DNA from: Stictocephala bisonia
Taxonomy: Eukaryota > Arthropoda > Insecta > Hemiptera > Membracidae
Assembly: GCA_035578905.1 (NCBI GenBank)
Contig: JAQJVL010000047.1
Span: 1,029,111-1,093,110 of the forward strand
Direction of reading: 5' to 3'
Length of the DNA stretch: 64,000 nucleotides
Positions 22,781 through 35,519 of this stretch are shown in pieces. The notes under the pieces are model-generated. The model was not told where the DNA came from and searched no databases. It was given only the letters and a program-made list of their open reading frames with translations. The number at the start of each line of letters is the position of its first letter. Position 1 is the stretch's first letter. The position numbers and the translations under genes are program-made.

Positions 22781-23730
22781 CCATATCTTGACAAATAACA
22801 GAGCTATTAAAGTTTACAACTAAGCTGTAAGGTACAGTATTTGAAAACGTACAATTAATTTATTCAGTTAATATTTGTGTAGATATGAAGTCTGTATTTA
22901 TGAGGTCAATATCATTTAACAAAATTCATTTATATATGATGTATGTTAGTATTGCATTCAGCCTTATTTATTTCTTGGTGCACTCATTTTAAACTCTATT
23001 AATTTTTTTAATTAAAATGCCTGTTTATCTCGACTAACTTAATTATATTAGTAATCGAGTATTTAGTATTTTTAGGGGTTATTCACTTTTGTATTTTTCA
23101 AAATTGTGTACTGATGTATGTGTCATGCAGTAGTTGTGATGGCATTACTTTTTCTGTATGCACCTATTAATAGGTGTTACATTACTTGAATTGCAATGAA
23201 AATATTACTATGTATATTTTTTCAACCACGGCTAGTTGAACTACAATCCTGAGACCCACATATGTAGGACTCGAGAAATTAGCCTAACTAGTTGGTCACG
23301 CAGTCAAGAATTACATACTGCTTTCAGCATTCTTAGAAACCGGCCATCATGGTTGTCGAAAATATCCAGGTTGTATGCCCGTTTGAATTGCAAACACATT
23401 TGACCTCTGGTTCACAGTCCAAAGTATGGGGGGAGGGGGAGGATATCTTGAGTGAAATCACACCTAAAATTTAATGAACCAATTGGTATCTTCAAAGTTA
23501 AATGGCATCTTGAATTTAATTTAAATCTACAAAAAATGCTTGCTCATCCAGCAAGGTATATATTATCCTGAAGCAAATCTTCAGTCATTAAAATTTATAT
23601 AATCCACATTGTCTTCTTTATTACAAACAATTTTAACTTATGGTAATAACAATAAAAAAAAAAAAAATAAAAAAAAACAATTCAGTTTTTTTTTATAACA
23701 ATTCAGTTTTCAAACCATCACTGAAAGTGT
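22781..23730. other. Intergenic DNA
   Basis: No gene is seen. A G-rich tract GGGGGGAGGGGGAGG at about 23429 could form a quadruplex. A CTGGTTCACAGTCC word upstream of it weakly resembles a B box. An A/T-rich low-complexity run lies at 23650-23695. Confidence 0.4.
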
Positions 23731-24219
23731 GTTGACCCACCAGTGCAGTTGTGTGTACCTCCACAGCACATACGTGCTACAATCCATTCACTCTACCTGC
23801 ACCTGCAGAGATACCACGGTAATTCCCAAGCAACCAGTCAGTCAGGCAGGTAATAAGTATAATTGTACGGAAGTTCTCGGCGGGAAGTGATGCGTTGACC
23901 CAACAGTGCAGTTGTATGTACCTGCACAGCACATACGTGCTACAATCCACTCACTCTACCTGCACCTGCAGAGATACCACGGTAATTCCCAAGCAACCAG
24001 TCAGTCAGGCAGGTAATAAGTATAATTGTACGGAAATTCTCGGCGGGAAGTGATGCGTTGACCCAACAGTGCAGTTGTATGTACCTGTATGCACATACGT
24101 GCTACAATCCATTCACTCTACCTGCACCTGCAGAGATACCACGGTAATTCCCAAGCAACCAGTCAGTCAGGCAGGTAATAAGTATAATTGTACGGAAGTT
24201 CTCGGCGGGAAGTGATGCT
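23731..24219 (+). repeat. 163-bp tandem repeat, 3 units
   Basis: Units start at 23731, 23894 and 24057 with GTTGACCCAMCAGTGCAGTT and end with TCTCGGCGGGAAGTGATGC. The three copies are about 97 % identical and relatively GC-rich (CTACCTGCACCTGCAGAGAT inside). The short 99-codon frame that starts in the last unit (24188-24487) has no motif. Confidence 0.9.
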
Positions 24220-25297
24220 ACTTTCTTCGCGTGATGAGGTTCATTGTCACAATCGTGATATGCTCAGCCAGGTCCGCTGCTTGAGCGTCGACCAGCTATG
24301 GTTGTTATGTTTATTTACCAAACGTCCTCAACTCTGTAAGATAATATTGTTCTCTTTCGAAAGCTGGTTGTGTAAGAGGAATTATATATGTTTTCTCTCC
24401 AGCTTTACTGTTTGTTTTATTTATGGCTATTTTATGGCACACATCAACGTTTCGTTTATGTTGCAATTGGCTTCTTCTGAGCAGTAAATACTAATATGAT
24501 ACAATAGGAGTGGCTGTATGTTAAGATGCTAATACTGGATGGTGAGTTATGGTTCTTATTTTTATGACTATACATTTCCCCATACTAATTTAACGGCACA
24601 TTAAAAACACATATATGGGTCATACACCCATCCTTCAGACATCACGTGACTTTACCGTAGGTTATAGTGTCTAAGAAAACGGGCCTTTTGGACTTACTCA
24701 TATAATTAAGGAACAGTTGATATTTGACAGACAGACACTTACATGATACCAGCCGACAGTCCTAGCTTCCCTACGGGGTGGTTATTTACGCTTGCTTATT
24801 CTTCCCTCCTTGGTCCTCTTTAAACTATCCCATAAATATAAAAGCTCATTCCAATCTTCTTAATAATAAAGTGTTATAGTCTAGAAAACTTATAAGTCTA
24901 CTTTAGTGGAATGCAAAGTAAGGTAATTATGTCAAATTTAGTACAAATTACCTATAACTTTCCGCAATGAGAACTAAATTAACCAAGATTTTGTATCTTA
25001 TTTATGTTTTTTGTATCGTCTGTTTGAAATAGTTTATTAAATTAAATTAATGTCAATGTTACTCTTACGGAACAAAAGAAAAGTTAAGGGGACGTTTCTA
25101 CCCCTTCGGAATGGAATTTCCAAAAGTTCTTTCTAAGTGACATCTACAATACAAAAGCTAACTTCACAAAAATCTGTTCATTAATTAAGGAGATATCGCG
25201 TGAATAGTGAATACATCAAATTTTGATTATATTTATTAAGATATTCTATAGTAACTATGTATATCTATAGAACGGCTTCTAGGTACTGGCTGTACTG
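24220..25297. other. Intergenic DNA
   Basis: Nothing is supported here. The plus frame ending at 24487 runs into AT-rich DNA without homology that I recognise. Confidence 0.5.
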
Positions 25298-25565
25298 AAA
25301 TACACGTACGTTGGTATTGAAACACCCACTCTCCCATACACGTACGCTGGTATTGACCCACCCTCCCTCCAATACACGTACAGTGGTATTGACCCACCTA
25401 CCCTCCCATACACGTACGCTGGTATTGACCCACCCCCTCCCATACACGTAGAGTGGTAATGACCTACCCACCCTCCCATACTCGTACAGTGGTATTGACC
25501 AACCTGCCCGCCCATACACGTACAATGGAATTGTCCCACCCACCCGCCCATATACGTACAGTGAT
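25298..25565 (-). repeat. G-rich minisatellite family, locus 2
   Basis: There are about seven units of 36-40 bp on the plus strand as C-rich text: ACACGTACGYTGGTATTGAC followed by CCACCCWCCCTCCCAT. This is the same family as 12997-13585, 46786-47110 and 53505-53765. Minus frames of 111 and 90 codons (GGWVGQYHCTCMG-type peptides) are repeat artefacts. Confidence 0.8.
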
Positions 25566-26410
25566 ATTCCTCCTTCTTCTACAATGGCTGTATTTACCAA
25601 ATATCACAGCCATGGTGTGGTTAATTCTTACACATTTATCACAACATGTAGTGTGTTTACCTTTCTATGGTGCATTCACATAAAATTCCTACATTTCTTT
25701 ATTTTAAATTATGGTCAGGAATGTGAAAGTAAGATTAAAGTAAATAATATAAAAATGCATTTTTAATATTATTTGATTCATAAATTGAAATTTACAAAAA
25801 CATTGTATCATATAAAAAAAAACTGTAAAAAAAAAACTGTAAAAAATTTGGCATGACAAATTTATTTGATCAATTCCCCTAAGGGGTGCATGCTATTAAC
25901 TTTACGAACAAGCAGCTTGTTAAAAAGGAATAGTTTTAATGAAGAAGACAAAATACATTGTTCAGCTTACACAATAGAACGGGTAAGTAAGTTTGATAAA
26001 TTGACAGTGTTTTTGACTTGTTAGGTCACATTTACTAAGAACATCATCTTGTCTACTGTATAAAAACACGAATGGATTTTATTTTGAACATTAAATTTCC
26101 CAACACAGCACCTAATTGTAGCTATATTCAACAAATTGGAGCAATCTCTGATAAAAAATATTTGATGTAGTTTTATTGGTAAAATCAGTAATTTAACACT
26201 CAAATATAAATTAAAAAAAGTAATACTAATCTCCGAAGTTGGTAAAAAATTTCGAGAAAACCTTAGTAAATAGTATAATATTACTAGAGAAAGGTAAATG
26301 CATTAAAATGTTTATGATTAGTGAATATTTCTTTGTGCCTAAATAATCACCAAACATTAGCTTCACCCAAAATCAGTTAAGTAGATAATATTCTAAACAT
26401 TTGCATATTA
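25566..26410. other. AT-rich intergenic DNA
   Basis: Short frames at 25453-25766 (+) and 26021-26203 (-) carry no motifs. No feature is supported. Confidence 0.5.
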
Positions 26411-26411
26411 A

Positions 26412-26437
26412 TGTATTATTATTATTATTATTATTAA
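26412..26437 (+). repeat. (TTA)n microsatellite
   Basis: Eight TTA units lie just upstream of the LINE 3' fragment, which itself ends in a short TTA run near 29015. Confidence 0.85.
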
Positions 26438-26544
26438 ATGACCTATCGTTCCATTTTATTTTAAAATCAATAAGACCATATCTATATGTAGAATATATAA
26501 CTCTTTATATTAAAAGCAAGAATAAAAATGATTTAATTAAAAAA

Positions 26545-29020
26545 CATTACAAATTATAAATACTTGGTTTTCTTTTAATGGTCTGAAAATTAATAATGAT
26601 AAAACTAAGAGTATAGACATTTTCAATCAAAATCAAAATAAAAAACAAAAAATATCAAGATTTTAGGTTTACATATATGCAACAACCTTGATTGGTCTTA
26701 TCACATTAATATATTGAGTGGTAAACTATCAAACTCAACCTTTGCACTGAGACGAGTGTCTCACTCTGTATCGTATGAGATATTACGTCATGTATAGTTC
26801 AGCATGTTCCTCAGTAAAATGACACATGGACTTCTCCTGTGGGGTAATAGTTATCAATCTTTGCACTGAGACGAGTGTCTCACTCTGTATCGTATGAGAT
26901 ATTACGTCATGTATAGTTCGGCATGTTCCTCAGTAAAATGACACATGGACTTCTCCTGTGGGGTAATAGTTATCAATCTTTACACTGAGACGAGTGTCTC
27001 ACTCTGTATCGTATGAGATATTACGTCATGTATAGTTCAGCATGTTCCTTAGTAAAATGACACATGGACTTCTCCTGTGGGGTAATAGTTATCAATCTTT
27101 ACACTGAGACGAGTGTCTCACTCTGTATCGTATGAGACATTACGTCATGTATAGTTCGGCATGTTCCTCAGTAAAATGACACATGGACTTCTCCTGTGGG
27201 GCAATAGTTATCAATCTTTACACTGAGACGAGTGTCTCACTCTGTATCGTATGATATATTACGTCATGTATAGTTCGGCATGTTCCTCAGTAAAATGACA
27301 CATGGACTTCTCCTGTGGGGTAATAGTTATCAATCTTTACACTGAGACGAGTGTCTCACTCTGTATCGTATGAGATATTACGTCATGTATAGTTCGGCAT
27401 GTTCCTCAGTAAAATGACACATGGACTTCTCCTGTGGGGCAATAGTTATCAATCTTTACACTGAGACGAGTGTCTCACTCTGTATCGTATGAGATATTAC
27501 GTCATGTATAGTTCGGCATGTTCCTTAGTAAAATGACACATGGACTTCTCCTGTGGGGTAATAGTTATCAATCTTTACACTGAGACGAGTCTTTCACTCT
27601 GTATCGTATGAGATATTACGTCATGTATAGTTCGCCATGTTCCTTAGTAAAATTAAATATGGACTTCTCCTGTGGGGTAGTAGTTATCAATCTTTGCACT
27701 GAGACGAGTGTCACTCTGTATCGTACGAGATATTACGTCATGTATAGTTCGGCATGTTCCTCAGTAAAATGATATATGGACTTCTCCTGTGGGGTAATAG
27801 TTATCAATCTGTGCACTGAGACGAGTGTCTCACTCTGTATCGTGTGAGATATTACGTCATGTATAGTTCAGCATGTTCCTCAGTAAAATGACATATCGAC
27901 TTCTTCTGTGAGGTAATAGTTATCAATCTGAGCACTGAGACGAGTCTCTCACTCTGTATCGTATGAGACATTACGTCATGTATAGTTCAGCATGTTCCTC
28001 AGTAAAATGACATATCGACTTCTCCTGTGGGGTGATAGTTATCAATCTGAGCACTGAGACGAGTGTCTCACTCTGTATCGTATGAGACATTACGTCATGT
28101 ATAGTTCAGCATGTTCCTCAGTAAAATGACATATCGACTTCTTCTGTTAGGTAATAGTTATCAATCTGAGCACTGAGACGAGTCTCTCACTCTGTATCGT
28201 ATGAGACATTACGTCATGTATAGTTCAGCATGTTCCTCAGTAAAATGACATATCGACTTCTTCTGTGAGGTAATAGTTATCAATCTGAGCACTGAGACGA
28301 GTGTCTCACTCTGTATCGTATGAGATATTACGTCATGTATAGTTCAGCATGTTCCTCAGTAAAATGACACATGAACATTTCCTGTGAGGTAATAGTTATC
28401 AATCTGAGCACTGAGACGAGTCTCGCACTCTGTACCGTATGAGATATTACGTCATGTATAGTTCGGCATGTTCCTTAGTAAAATGACACATCGACTTCTT
28501 CTGTGAGGTAGTAGTTATCAACGTAAAATTATTTTCAAACAACAAAAGAAAGATATAAGAATAATTCATGGTCTAAATTACAAACAATCTTGCAAATCAT
28601 ATTTCATCAAAACTAAAGCATATATATCTGCATTTATATTCTACGTTTTAACTCATATAAAATCTGACATACATGTGTTTCAATCAGTGGAAAACATACA
28701 CAATTATAACACTGGAAATCAAGAACATTTGTTTTTAATAAGATGCAGACTATCTAAATCTCTAAAATCAAATTGTGACCAAATTTATGACTCTTCAACA
28801 CTTTACCAATCAAAATAAAATATATGACTTCTAAATAAAAATATTAACAAGATTCTATTAGAAATGGAACTTTATGCAATAGAAGAATTTACTGAAAAAA
28901 TTAAATTACATTTTTTTCTAATTAAACGTAGAATAAATTATTCATTACATTGTTATATATAAGTATATTTTAATGTCTCTGCAGTTCTATATACAAAGAC
29001 AATAAAGTATTATTATTATT
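26545..29020 (+). pseudogene. LINE 3' end (reverse transcriptase C-terminus) interrupted by a satellite
   Basis: The plus strand at about 26560 reads WFSFNGLKINNDKTK (reverse transcriptase block after the catalytic site). After a frameshift it continues FLGLHICNNLDWSYHINILS and FALRRVSHSVSYEILRHV, stop, FSMFLSKMTHGLLLWGNSYQ, the thumb region of Jockey/CR1-like LINEs. After the 119-bp array the same protein resumes at about 28540 with QKKDIRIIHGLNYKQSCKSY, FIKTKAYISAFIFYVLTHIK, IHNYNTGNQEHLF and RLSKSLKSN, the standard C-terminal blocks. The element ends with AATAAA and a TTA run at about 29000-29020. The missing 5' part and internal stops show it is dead. Confidence 0.85.
26741..28520 (+). 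repeat. 119-bp satellite, 15 units, made from LINE reverse transcriptase sequence
   Basis: Units begin YTTTRCACTGAGACGAGTGT at about 119-bp steps from 26741 to 28404. The first unit is continuous with LINE coding sequence upstream and the last continues into LINE sequence downstream, so the array is an in-place amplification. Because 119 is not divisible by three the frame shifts between units. Two variant groups exist: units 1-8 with ACACATGGACTTCTCCTGTG, and later units with CATATCGACTTCTTCTGTGA and CTGAGCACTGAG. Confidence 0.95.
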
Positions 29021-29705
29021 ACTATTGGTAATTTAAGTGATATGATTAAAAGAGAAGAGAGTGTAAAACGTTGATTTTATTTGGATTAAAGATAAGGAAT
29101 AATACATTAACAAATCTAAACTAAGAACTGATAATTGAATTAACTCTATCTTATCAAAACAAAAAATGAGCTTAAATAATGTTTATATTTTCTATTTAGA
29201 GACACATTTTTACTGATATCAAATGTACGCATTGAATTAATTAAAATAATATTTAAATAATGAATTAAGAATATACTAGTAATGTTAATCGGATTGTAGG
29301 CTGTATAAAACAAACAAGTGAACGTCAAACATTACATCTATTAAGAATAAGTACAACATATTCAAATACATTTTGGTAAATCATGTTAACCATCATCACA
29401 GCAGAGGGAAATACATAGGTAACAGTAATATTTTGTATTCCTACCAAAGATTCGTGAAGAAAGTAAAAATAAGTACATTTCCCCCCTTAAATGTAAGATA
29501 TTTGTGTTATGTGACGTTCACTTGTTTTTATTTGTGCCAAGACGTAATGATTAGAGGTGTAGTCCTAACCTCACCATTTGTGAAGAAATATAATAAATAT
29601 GTTTGTCATGTATTGATAATTAAGGTAATATTTTCTTTTTAATAGCACTTACTTCACTATAACCAAAACAGCGCTAACACGTTTATGGTTCCCAATACAC
29701 CATTG
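29021..29705. other. AT-rich intergenic DNA
   Basis: The 89-codon frame at 29373-29642 (+) and the 60-codon frame at 29146-29328 (-) have no recognisable features. Confidence 0.5.
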
Positions 29706-29707
29706 AT

Positions 29708-29708
<1 letters not shown>

Positions 29709-29799
<91 letters not shown>
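29709..29799. repeat. (TA)n microsatellite
   Basis: About 45 TA dinucleotides form a near-perfect tract. Overlapping IYIYIY frames on both strands are artefacts. Confidence 0.95.
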
Positions 29800-29801
<2 letters not shown>

Positions 29802-31240
29802 AAAAATTCTCCAATATATATGACTGTCAAACAGTTTAAGAGTTTAGTAAAGTTTACTTCTGTAAATTTGAGATAGAAAAAGGAAAATGTTTTCCCAAAG
29901 GGTCCTTTAAAAAAAGGTGAGCAAAATTTGAATGTGACTTGGTTTTTGACGGAAACCATCTACATGACAATTTTTAAGTTTTAAGCTCATTATACGTGCA
30001 TTATAGTATCCCTCTGAGTGATGGAGTAGTCACACTTAGTTATAATAAATTAAGTTAAATCTATATAATATGATATGAACATGTGATTTAATTTTATATC
30101 ATTTCATAGGATAAAATGTGATTTGGGCTAGATATAAAAGAAGGGAAATGAAAGTTGTGTTGGGAAATCAACGACTAACAAAGTATTAATAAAGAAATAA
30201 TAATAATAAAATAATAACATCAATGTACAAATATTACGGAGATCAGCGGGATTCACAAAGGTATATTTTTATGTTCTTTTATTTTGTTTTTCTTACGATA
30301 CGCATTTGTTTTAATTACGAAACCATTAACAAATTAATACCCATTAAGGGAAATAGAAAGGGTTTATGAATGGAATATTACGACCAGCGGTTTACGGCAG
30401 CCAACCAAGCGTGGCATCAGTCATTACTCGGACCATTCTACGACGTACGCCTATTATGGACCGGCATTAGTTCAACTCTTGCTAAACACATTACCCAGGC
30501 CTATATCGTTAGAGTAACAGTAGAGATTATGGAGTCCATAAAACCGTTATCGTAGATGGCAGACGATCCCTGCTAAGTTAACCGGGCAATTTAGTCCCTT
30601 ATAGACCTGTTGGTGGGTGATGTTTGCACGGAAAATTGCTTAGTTAAAGCAGGTGTTTACTCAATCGAAGAAAACATTGTATTGTGAAAGAGTTAGGATT
30701 TGAAATTCAAACCTTAATTTTTAACAACACTTTCGAGGAAACTAATTGATTCTGATCGGAGTAACATACTGAACACCTGGTTATATATTTGTTATTAATC
30801 AAATGATAAACATCGCTAAAAGAGAGGATAAAAAAATCGTCAATATGTTCATTATTGTGTTATTCTAAAAAAAATTTATTTGTAATTTATTTAAAAAAAT
30901 GAATGAACAGCTTCATTAAAAATGTAAAGGATACGATATTTCAAAGTAAATTAATTTACTCAAACCTCATATTTACAATTGGATCATCCAACTGGATTTG
31001 GATGGCCTGCTTTGGGAAATGATTTCAATATTTAGTTTCTGCTTTGATTCCAAAACAGAGTCAATATACGGTTATTATGATTTGCAAAAATCTTTGATTG
31101 CTATATTCCAGTATATATTTCCAGTAAGGCTGAGAATATAATCAATATTAAAGGGGTGCGTGTATCATAAATATGAGTAGAGATATAATCGTCCTAAACT
31201 TGGAGTATTAAAATATGCATATCTTCATTAAATGTGAATA
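29800..31240. other. Intergenic DNA
   Basis: A GC-richer patch at 30370-30620 holds a 61-codon plus frame with no recognised motif. The rest is AT-rich. No gene is supported. Confidence 0.45.
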
Positions 31241-31244
31241 CATT

Positions 31245-31690
31245 CATTAGTTATGGATCTATCTTCATTAGGATTGAGAATACTTTCGTTAAGACTGATT
31301 ATCTCTTCATTGTGATGGGTCCGTCTTCATCATGAATGAGTATATGTTCATTAATGATGAGTATATCTTCATTAGACTGAGCATATACTCATTAGTGATG
31401 GGCCTATCTTCATTACTAATGAGTATATCTTCATTAGGGGCGAGTATATCTTCATTAATGATGAGTATATCTTCACTTGGGGTCAGTATATTTACTTGGA
31501 GTCAGTATATCTTTCTATCTTCATTGATAATGAGTATATCTTCAATAGAGTTTGGTATACAGGTATCTGCTTTAGCGGTGAGTATATATTCATTAGGAGT
31601 AATTCATTAGTGATGCATATATCTTCATTAGGGGTAATTGAATCTACCTTAAAAGTGAGTATATTTTACCAGGCGATGAGTTAATTATTA
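31245..31690 (+). repeat. Degenerate AT-rich minisatellite, about 21-bp unit
   Basis: The word GAGTATATCTTCATTAGKG recurs about 20 times with irregular spacing and mutations, giving the IFIMSISSLG-type frame at 31332-31610. It is an old, decaying array. Confidence 0.75.
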
Positions 31691-31737
31691 GTAAAGGTCA
31701 TTATATATTCGCTATTAAATGGTGTGTAATCACTTCA

Positions 31738-31850
31738 TTATCAAACTATATTCACATATATAGTATTTAGTATATATTCACAAACTATATTCACATATAT
31801 AGTATTCAGTATATATTCACAAACTATATTCAGTATATATTAACAAGTGG
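31738..31850 (+). repeat. Short tandem repeat, about 38-bp unit
   Basis: CAAACTATATTCACATATAT followed by AGTATTYAGTATATATTCA is repeated about three times. Confidence 0.6.
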
Positions 31851-31913
31851 TAGTTTATTATCATTAAGGGTGGACATATATTTCCTACTAAACGGATAAG
31901 TTGCTACTAAACT

Positions 31914-31983
31914 CATCAAGGAGGCACATAGGCTTAAATGCCTCTTGATGTCCAGCTGACCTATCTCCTGGATAGATAGGTCA
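31914..31983. repeat. Two consecutive hairpins
   Basis: The first hairpin pairs CATCAAGGAGGCA (31914-31926) with TGCCTCTTGATG (31939-31950), with one bulge. The second pairs TGACCTATC (31957-31965) perfectly with GATAGGTCA (31975-31983) across a 9-nt loop. The two stems are only 6 bp apart. No terminator or RNA family is recognised. Confidence 0.5.
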
Positions 31984-31989
31984 GAACCA

Positions 31990-34100
31990 CAAGATATTAG
32001 ACCACAAGATGTTAGTGCTAGTACTATATACTTACACTATCATTAGTATCATTGTAACACAAGTGAGTGAGGCTATTGTGTGACGTACTGGACTTATGTA
32101 CCGCCATTGCTAAGTCTAGTAGTAAACCATAAAGATAAACTAATCTACTAGTAGTTACATTAGCAGTTACGGGAACATAAAGTGGTTCGTAACTGAGTTA
32201 ATTAGCAGGTGAAGGACTATTTAATCAGTTTATCTCTCCTAATTATGGCGTTATATTGGTAAACATACGAGTATATATCTTAGTTTACAGTAAAATTAGC
32301 GGTTTAAAACGTTCATGGGAAAATCGTTTTTTAGACAAACTGCGTAACGATGATGTTTGTCGTGAGTTAAGCACGAAAGATATGTAGTTCAACTTATGAT
32401 TTACATGCTTAAACATGAAGTTTATGTAACATTTATAAACAATTTACATAAGATATTAAAACATTGTAACAGATCTAGTCAAGTAAGGCACTTGAAGTGA
32501 GACAAACTTCACGAAAACATCCATTTCAAAATAGGAGTGATAAAACCTTTATCAATTATACATATAGACATTTGTTCACTAGAAATTAAAGTCATAGAAA
32601 ACCGTATTATCATTAGAAACAAAGAATATTCAAATATATAATGATAATAAATATATTAAATACTTTCCATTTCTTTTTTAAATTCAAAATTTCAAAAAAT
32701 ACTAGTTAAATTGAATAATACACGACACTGAGGTGTGGCCGTTTATTACCACGGTTTATGTGAAGAGAGTATATTTTATAGGTAAATATCATTGTTATAC
32801 ATATTTCAGTGATAAGGCTTTCTTATCAAAAGTCTATCTGAGTATTTAGTATACAAACTTACCTGTCGGTGACACTAATAAATACATTTTAATAAAAATA
32901 AATTTGTGTGGCATTAATTTGTTTTTATTTTAATAATGTTGAAGAATTTAAACTTTTTTAAATTTCTAACTATACCATATTTTACTCACTATTAGATGTG
33001 TATAATTTTTGCAATTAAATTTTAATAGATAAAAAAGATTTCCGCTCAGTAAGAAAGTGATGAGAATTTAAAAATACCACTTGTCAATTAACAAATTAAT
33101 AAAAGGTTTATACTAGTTTTAACAGTTTTAACCTCCATATATGGTGTTTACTTATAACGAAGAAGTTAAAAGTAATTATAAGCAGTTTTTGTAAGACTTC
33201 CTACTCGGTTATTTTAACTAAAAGATGACACAAGTATTGTGACATAAATAATTAAGACATTTTCATTCTATTTCATAACTCAAATATAAGCGTGATTTAA
33301 CTGATTTCGGCAAACCACGTATGCCGATTCAGAAAATAATCGTTTACAAAAGAGTAGACAAACAAAATCAATTAACACAATATTGGTACCTTAATGCATT
33401 CATATTATAAATACGTTTGTGTTCCTTAATGTTGTAGTGTTTTGTATTTCTGTTAAACTACAGAATAATAATAATAATTCTACTATAATAACTGAGAAAA
33501 ATTTTACATATTTTAATATAAAGTATTCAGTTAAGGTCGCTTTGTTTTTATCATTCTAGAATATACTTATGCTGCAAGAATTAATGAACAAATAAAATTT
33601 TTTATCATAAAAAAACAAATATATTTTTAATCACTATTCTAAAATAAAAAAAAAAAATATTCAAAACTAATATAAAACTGGTTTGATTCTGCAAAATTAT
33701 ATATAAAATTATAACTAACAATAAGCTTCAAATTGAACTTAAGCTACTGTTCTTTTTGACTTCATTTTCAACTGGAGTTATAATGAAAATAAAGTAAAAA
33801 AGAAGAAATGAAATAGTGCACTAAAAATAATAAATACATTTGTTTTTGGCCTAATTATACTGAACAAGCAACTAAACAAATGTGTTGTATTCAGAACGAT
33901 GAGACGACGTTTAGCTGACTACCTGGCTGAAATAACTCTTGTAAATGAAGACTAAAAAAACATATAGGGCCTAATTCAACAATATTTTTTAGTATATAAA
34001 TATATAATTTAATTATATATATGTGTGTGAATAGTTATATTAGCAATATAAAGTATGCTGAAGGGATGAAAAAGATAGCTTTAAGGAACACCGGTGTGGA
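31990..34100. other. AT-rich intergenic DNA
   Basis: No gene, RNA or dispersed repeat is recognised over 2.1 kb. Confidence 0.5.
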
Positions 34101-34104
34101 CTCA

Positions 34105-34205
34105 ACTGTGAAATATACGTCACACAATGAACACTCAACTGTGAAATGCACATCACACAATAAACACTCAACTGTGAAATACATATCACACAATGAACAC
34201 ACTAG
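34105..34205 (+). repeat. Tandem repeat, about 32-bp unit, 3 units
   Basis: ACTCAACTGTGAAATAYAYR followed by TCACACAATGAAC occurs three times. An 81-codon frame passes through it without other support. Confidence 0.75.
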
Positions 34206-34644
34206 CCATATACTTTGTAACTGTTATATCACACGTTTTGTAACAATGTTTGGGTTACTTACATAGAGTGGGTAATCCAGTTTGCGCACAGAAATACAGA
34301 CAGACTCCGTGCCACCTATATTTATATATTCACGGCGAGAGGGAAAGTCAAGATGCGCTCCCCCCCCACACAATACCCGTCTAGGCCCGGTCTCAACGGC
34401 ACATTCTGTACCTAGGTGAATACAACTATTGCGTGTGTTTAATTAATGAAAATTAATTGAAAACTTCTTAAAAATGTTTTGAAGTTTTTAAACTTTTGTA
34501 CCTAAAAACTTTAGTAACGATGAAAATACTAGGAATGAGTTTCGTTAAAAATTAAAAATACATACTCTTTTTTAACGTGTATATTTTCGCTAATATTGTA
34601 GATGGTCGAATACAGAATTTCACTTTGATTTAAAAATGTAATCT
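34206..34644. other. Intergenic DNA
   Basis: An eight-base poly-C run and a GC-richer patch lie near 34330-34420. Nothing else is recognised. Confidence 0.45.
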
Positions 34645-35515
34645 GGCTAGGGGACAAGCATGCACGCTTCGCGTGGAAACTCCATCATCCTGCACTCTAG
34701 TTACTCCACTCCGTAATTTTCTTATTTCTTTTGACATTGCACGTTTAATTTTTTTAACAATTATCTATTATGTAAAGTTTCACCTGCTTAAGCTCTCTTA
34801 TTCATACGGAGGGAATGTAAACAAAGGGCGTTCAAGTGTGTGTATGTGGAGGTGTTTATAGTGAATAGAGAAATTTGAGTTTTTTTATTAGATAATGTCT
34901 AGTGATTTTTTAAACTTAAAAAAAAAAAAATAACTTAAGCTTTTGTAAACAAATAAAGAAATGTAAATTTTATTTCGTTTTGTTCAATACTTTTGGATTG
35001 TTCATTCTAGGGTTTGTTTCTTATTTATATGATTTTCGTAATTTTATTTAGAATGTTACTTTACTTTATATGTATTGGGAGTTACTATATTGTTTTTACT
35101 ATTATGTGAATAAAATAGTGAAAATTTTGTGAAACTGACTGCTAATAAATTTATTTAACAACATAACTTCTATAAACAGGCTATGCCTTGGAGGTCAGCC
35201 TGAGCAACGCAATATTAATTTTTTATAATCTGTTTATGTAAATATACTTTGTGTTTATGTTATTTAGATAATGTTTTGTGATTGGATACATTTGTATTGA
35301 TTTATTTTGTATGGTATGTTATTTTTTGGAAAATAAATTATCATCATTATCAAATTATCATTGGCCGGCCTCAAGATCATTTTATTTACCTTATTTTAGC
35401 TCTTTTAGAGAAAATATTTTGCAAATCCTTTCTTAGTACATGGCTAGAGTATACAAGAGTGTTTGTGCCAAGTTTTATCGTCCAAATCCTTATATATATA
35501 TTTTTTAGAATTGTG
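34645..35515 (+). repeat. Dispersed repeat R1, copy 2, interrupted
   Basis: Blocks matching 19008-19325 occur at 34648-34830 (CTAGGGGACAAGCATGCACG, GACATTGCACGTTTAATTTT, AAGCTCTCTTATTCATACGG) and again at about 35385-35510 (CTTATTTTAGCTCTTTTAGA, GTGCCAAGTTTTATCGTCCA). About 550 bp of AT-rich sequence lies between. Either copy 1 carries a deletion or copy 2 has an insertion. The 62- and 85-codon frames here are not supported. Confidence 0.45.
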
Positions 35516-35519
35516 ATCG

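Noticed and set aside
25265..25600. Cysteine-containing GGWVGQYHCTCMGG frames as a cysteine-rich peptide gene
   Set aside because: The same peptide pattern arises from each minisatellite locus in whichever strand is G-rich, with no signal peptide or conserved boundary.
29657..29959. 100-codon minus frame with IYIYIY
   Set aside because: It is produced by the TA microsatellite.
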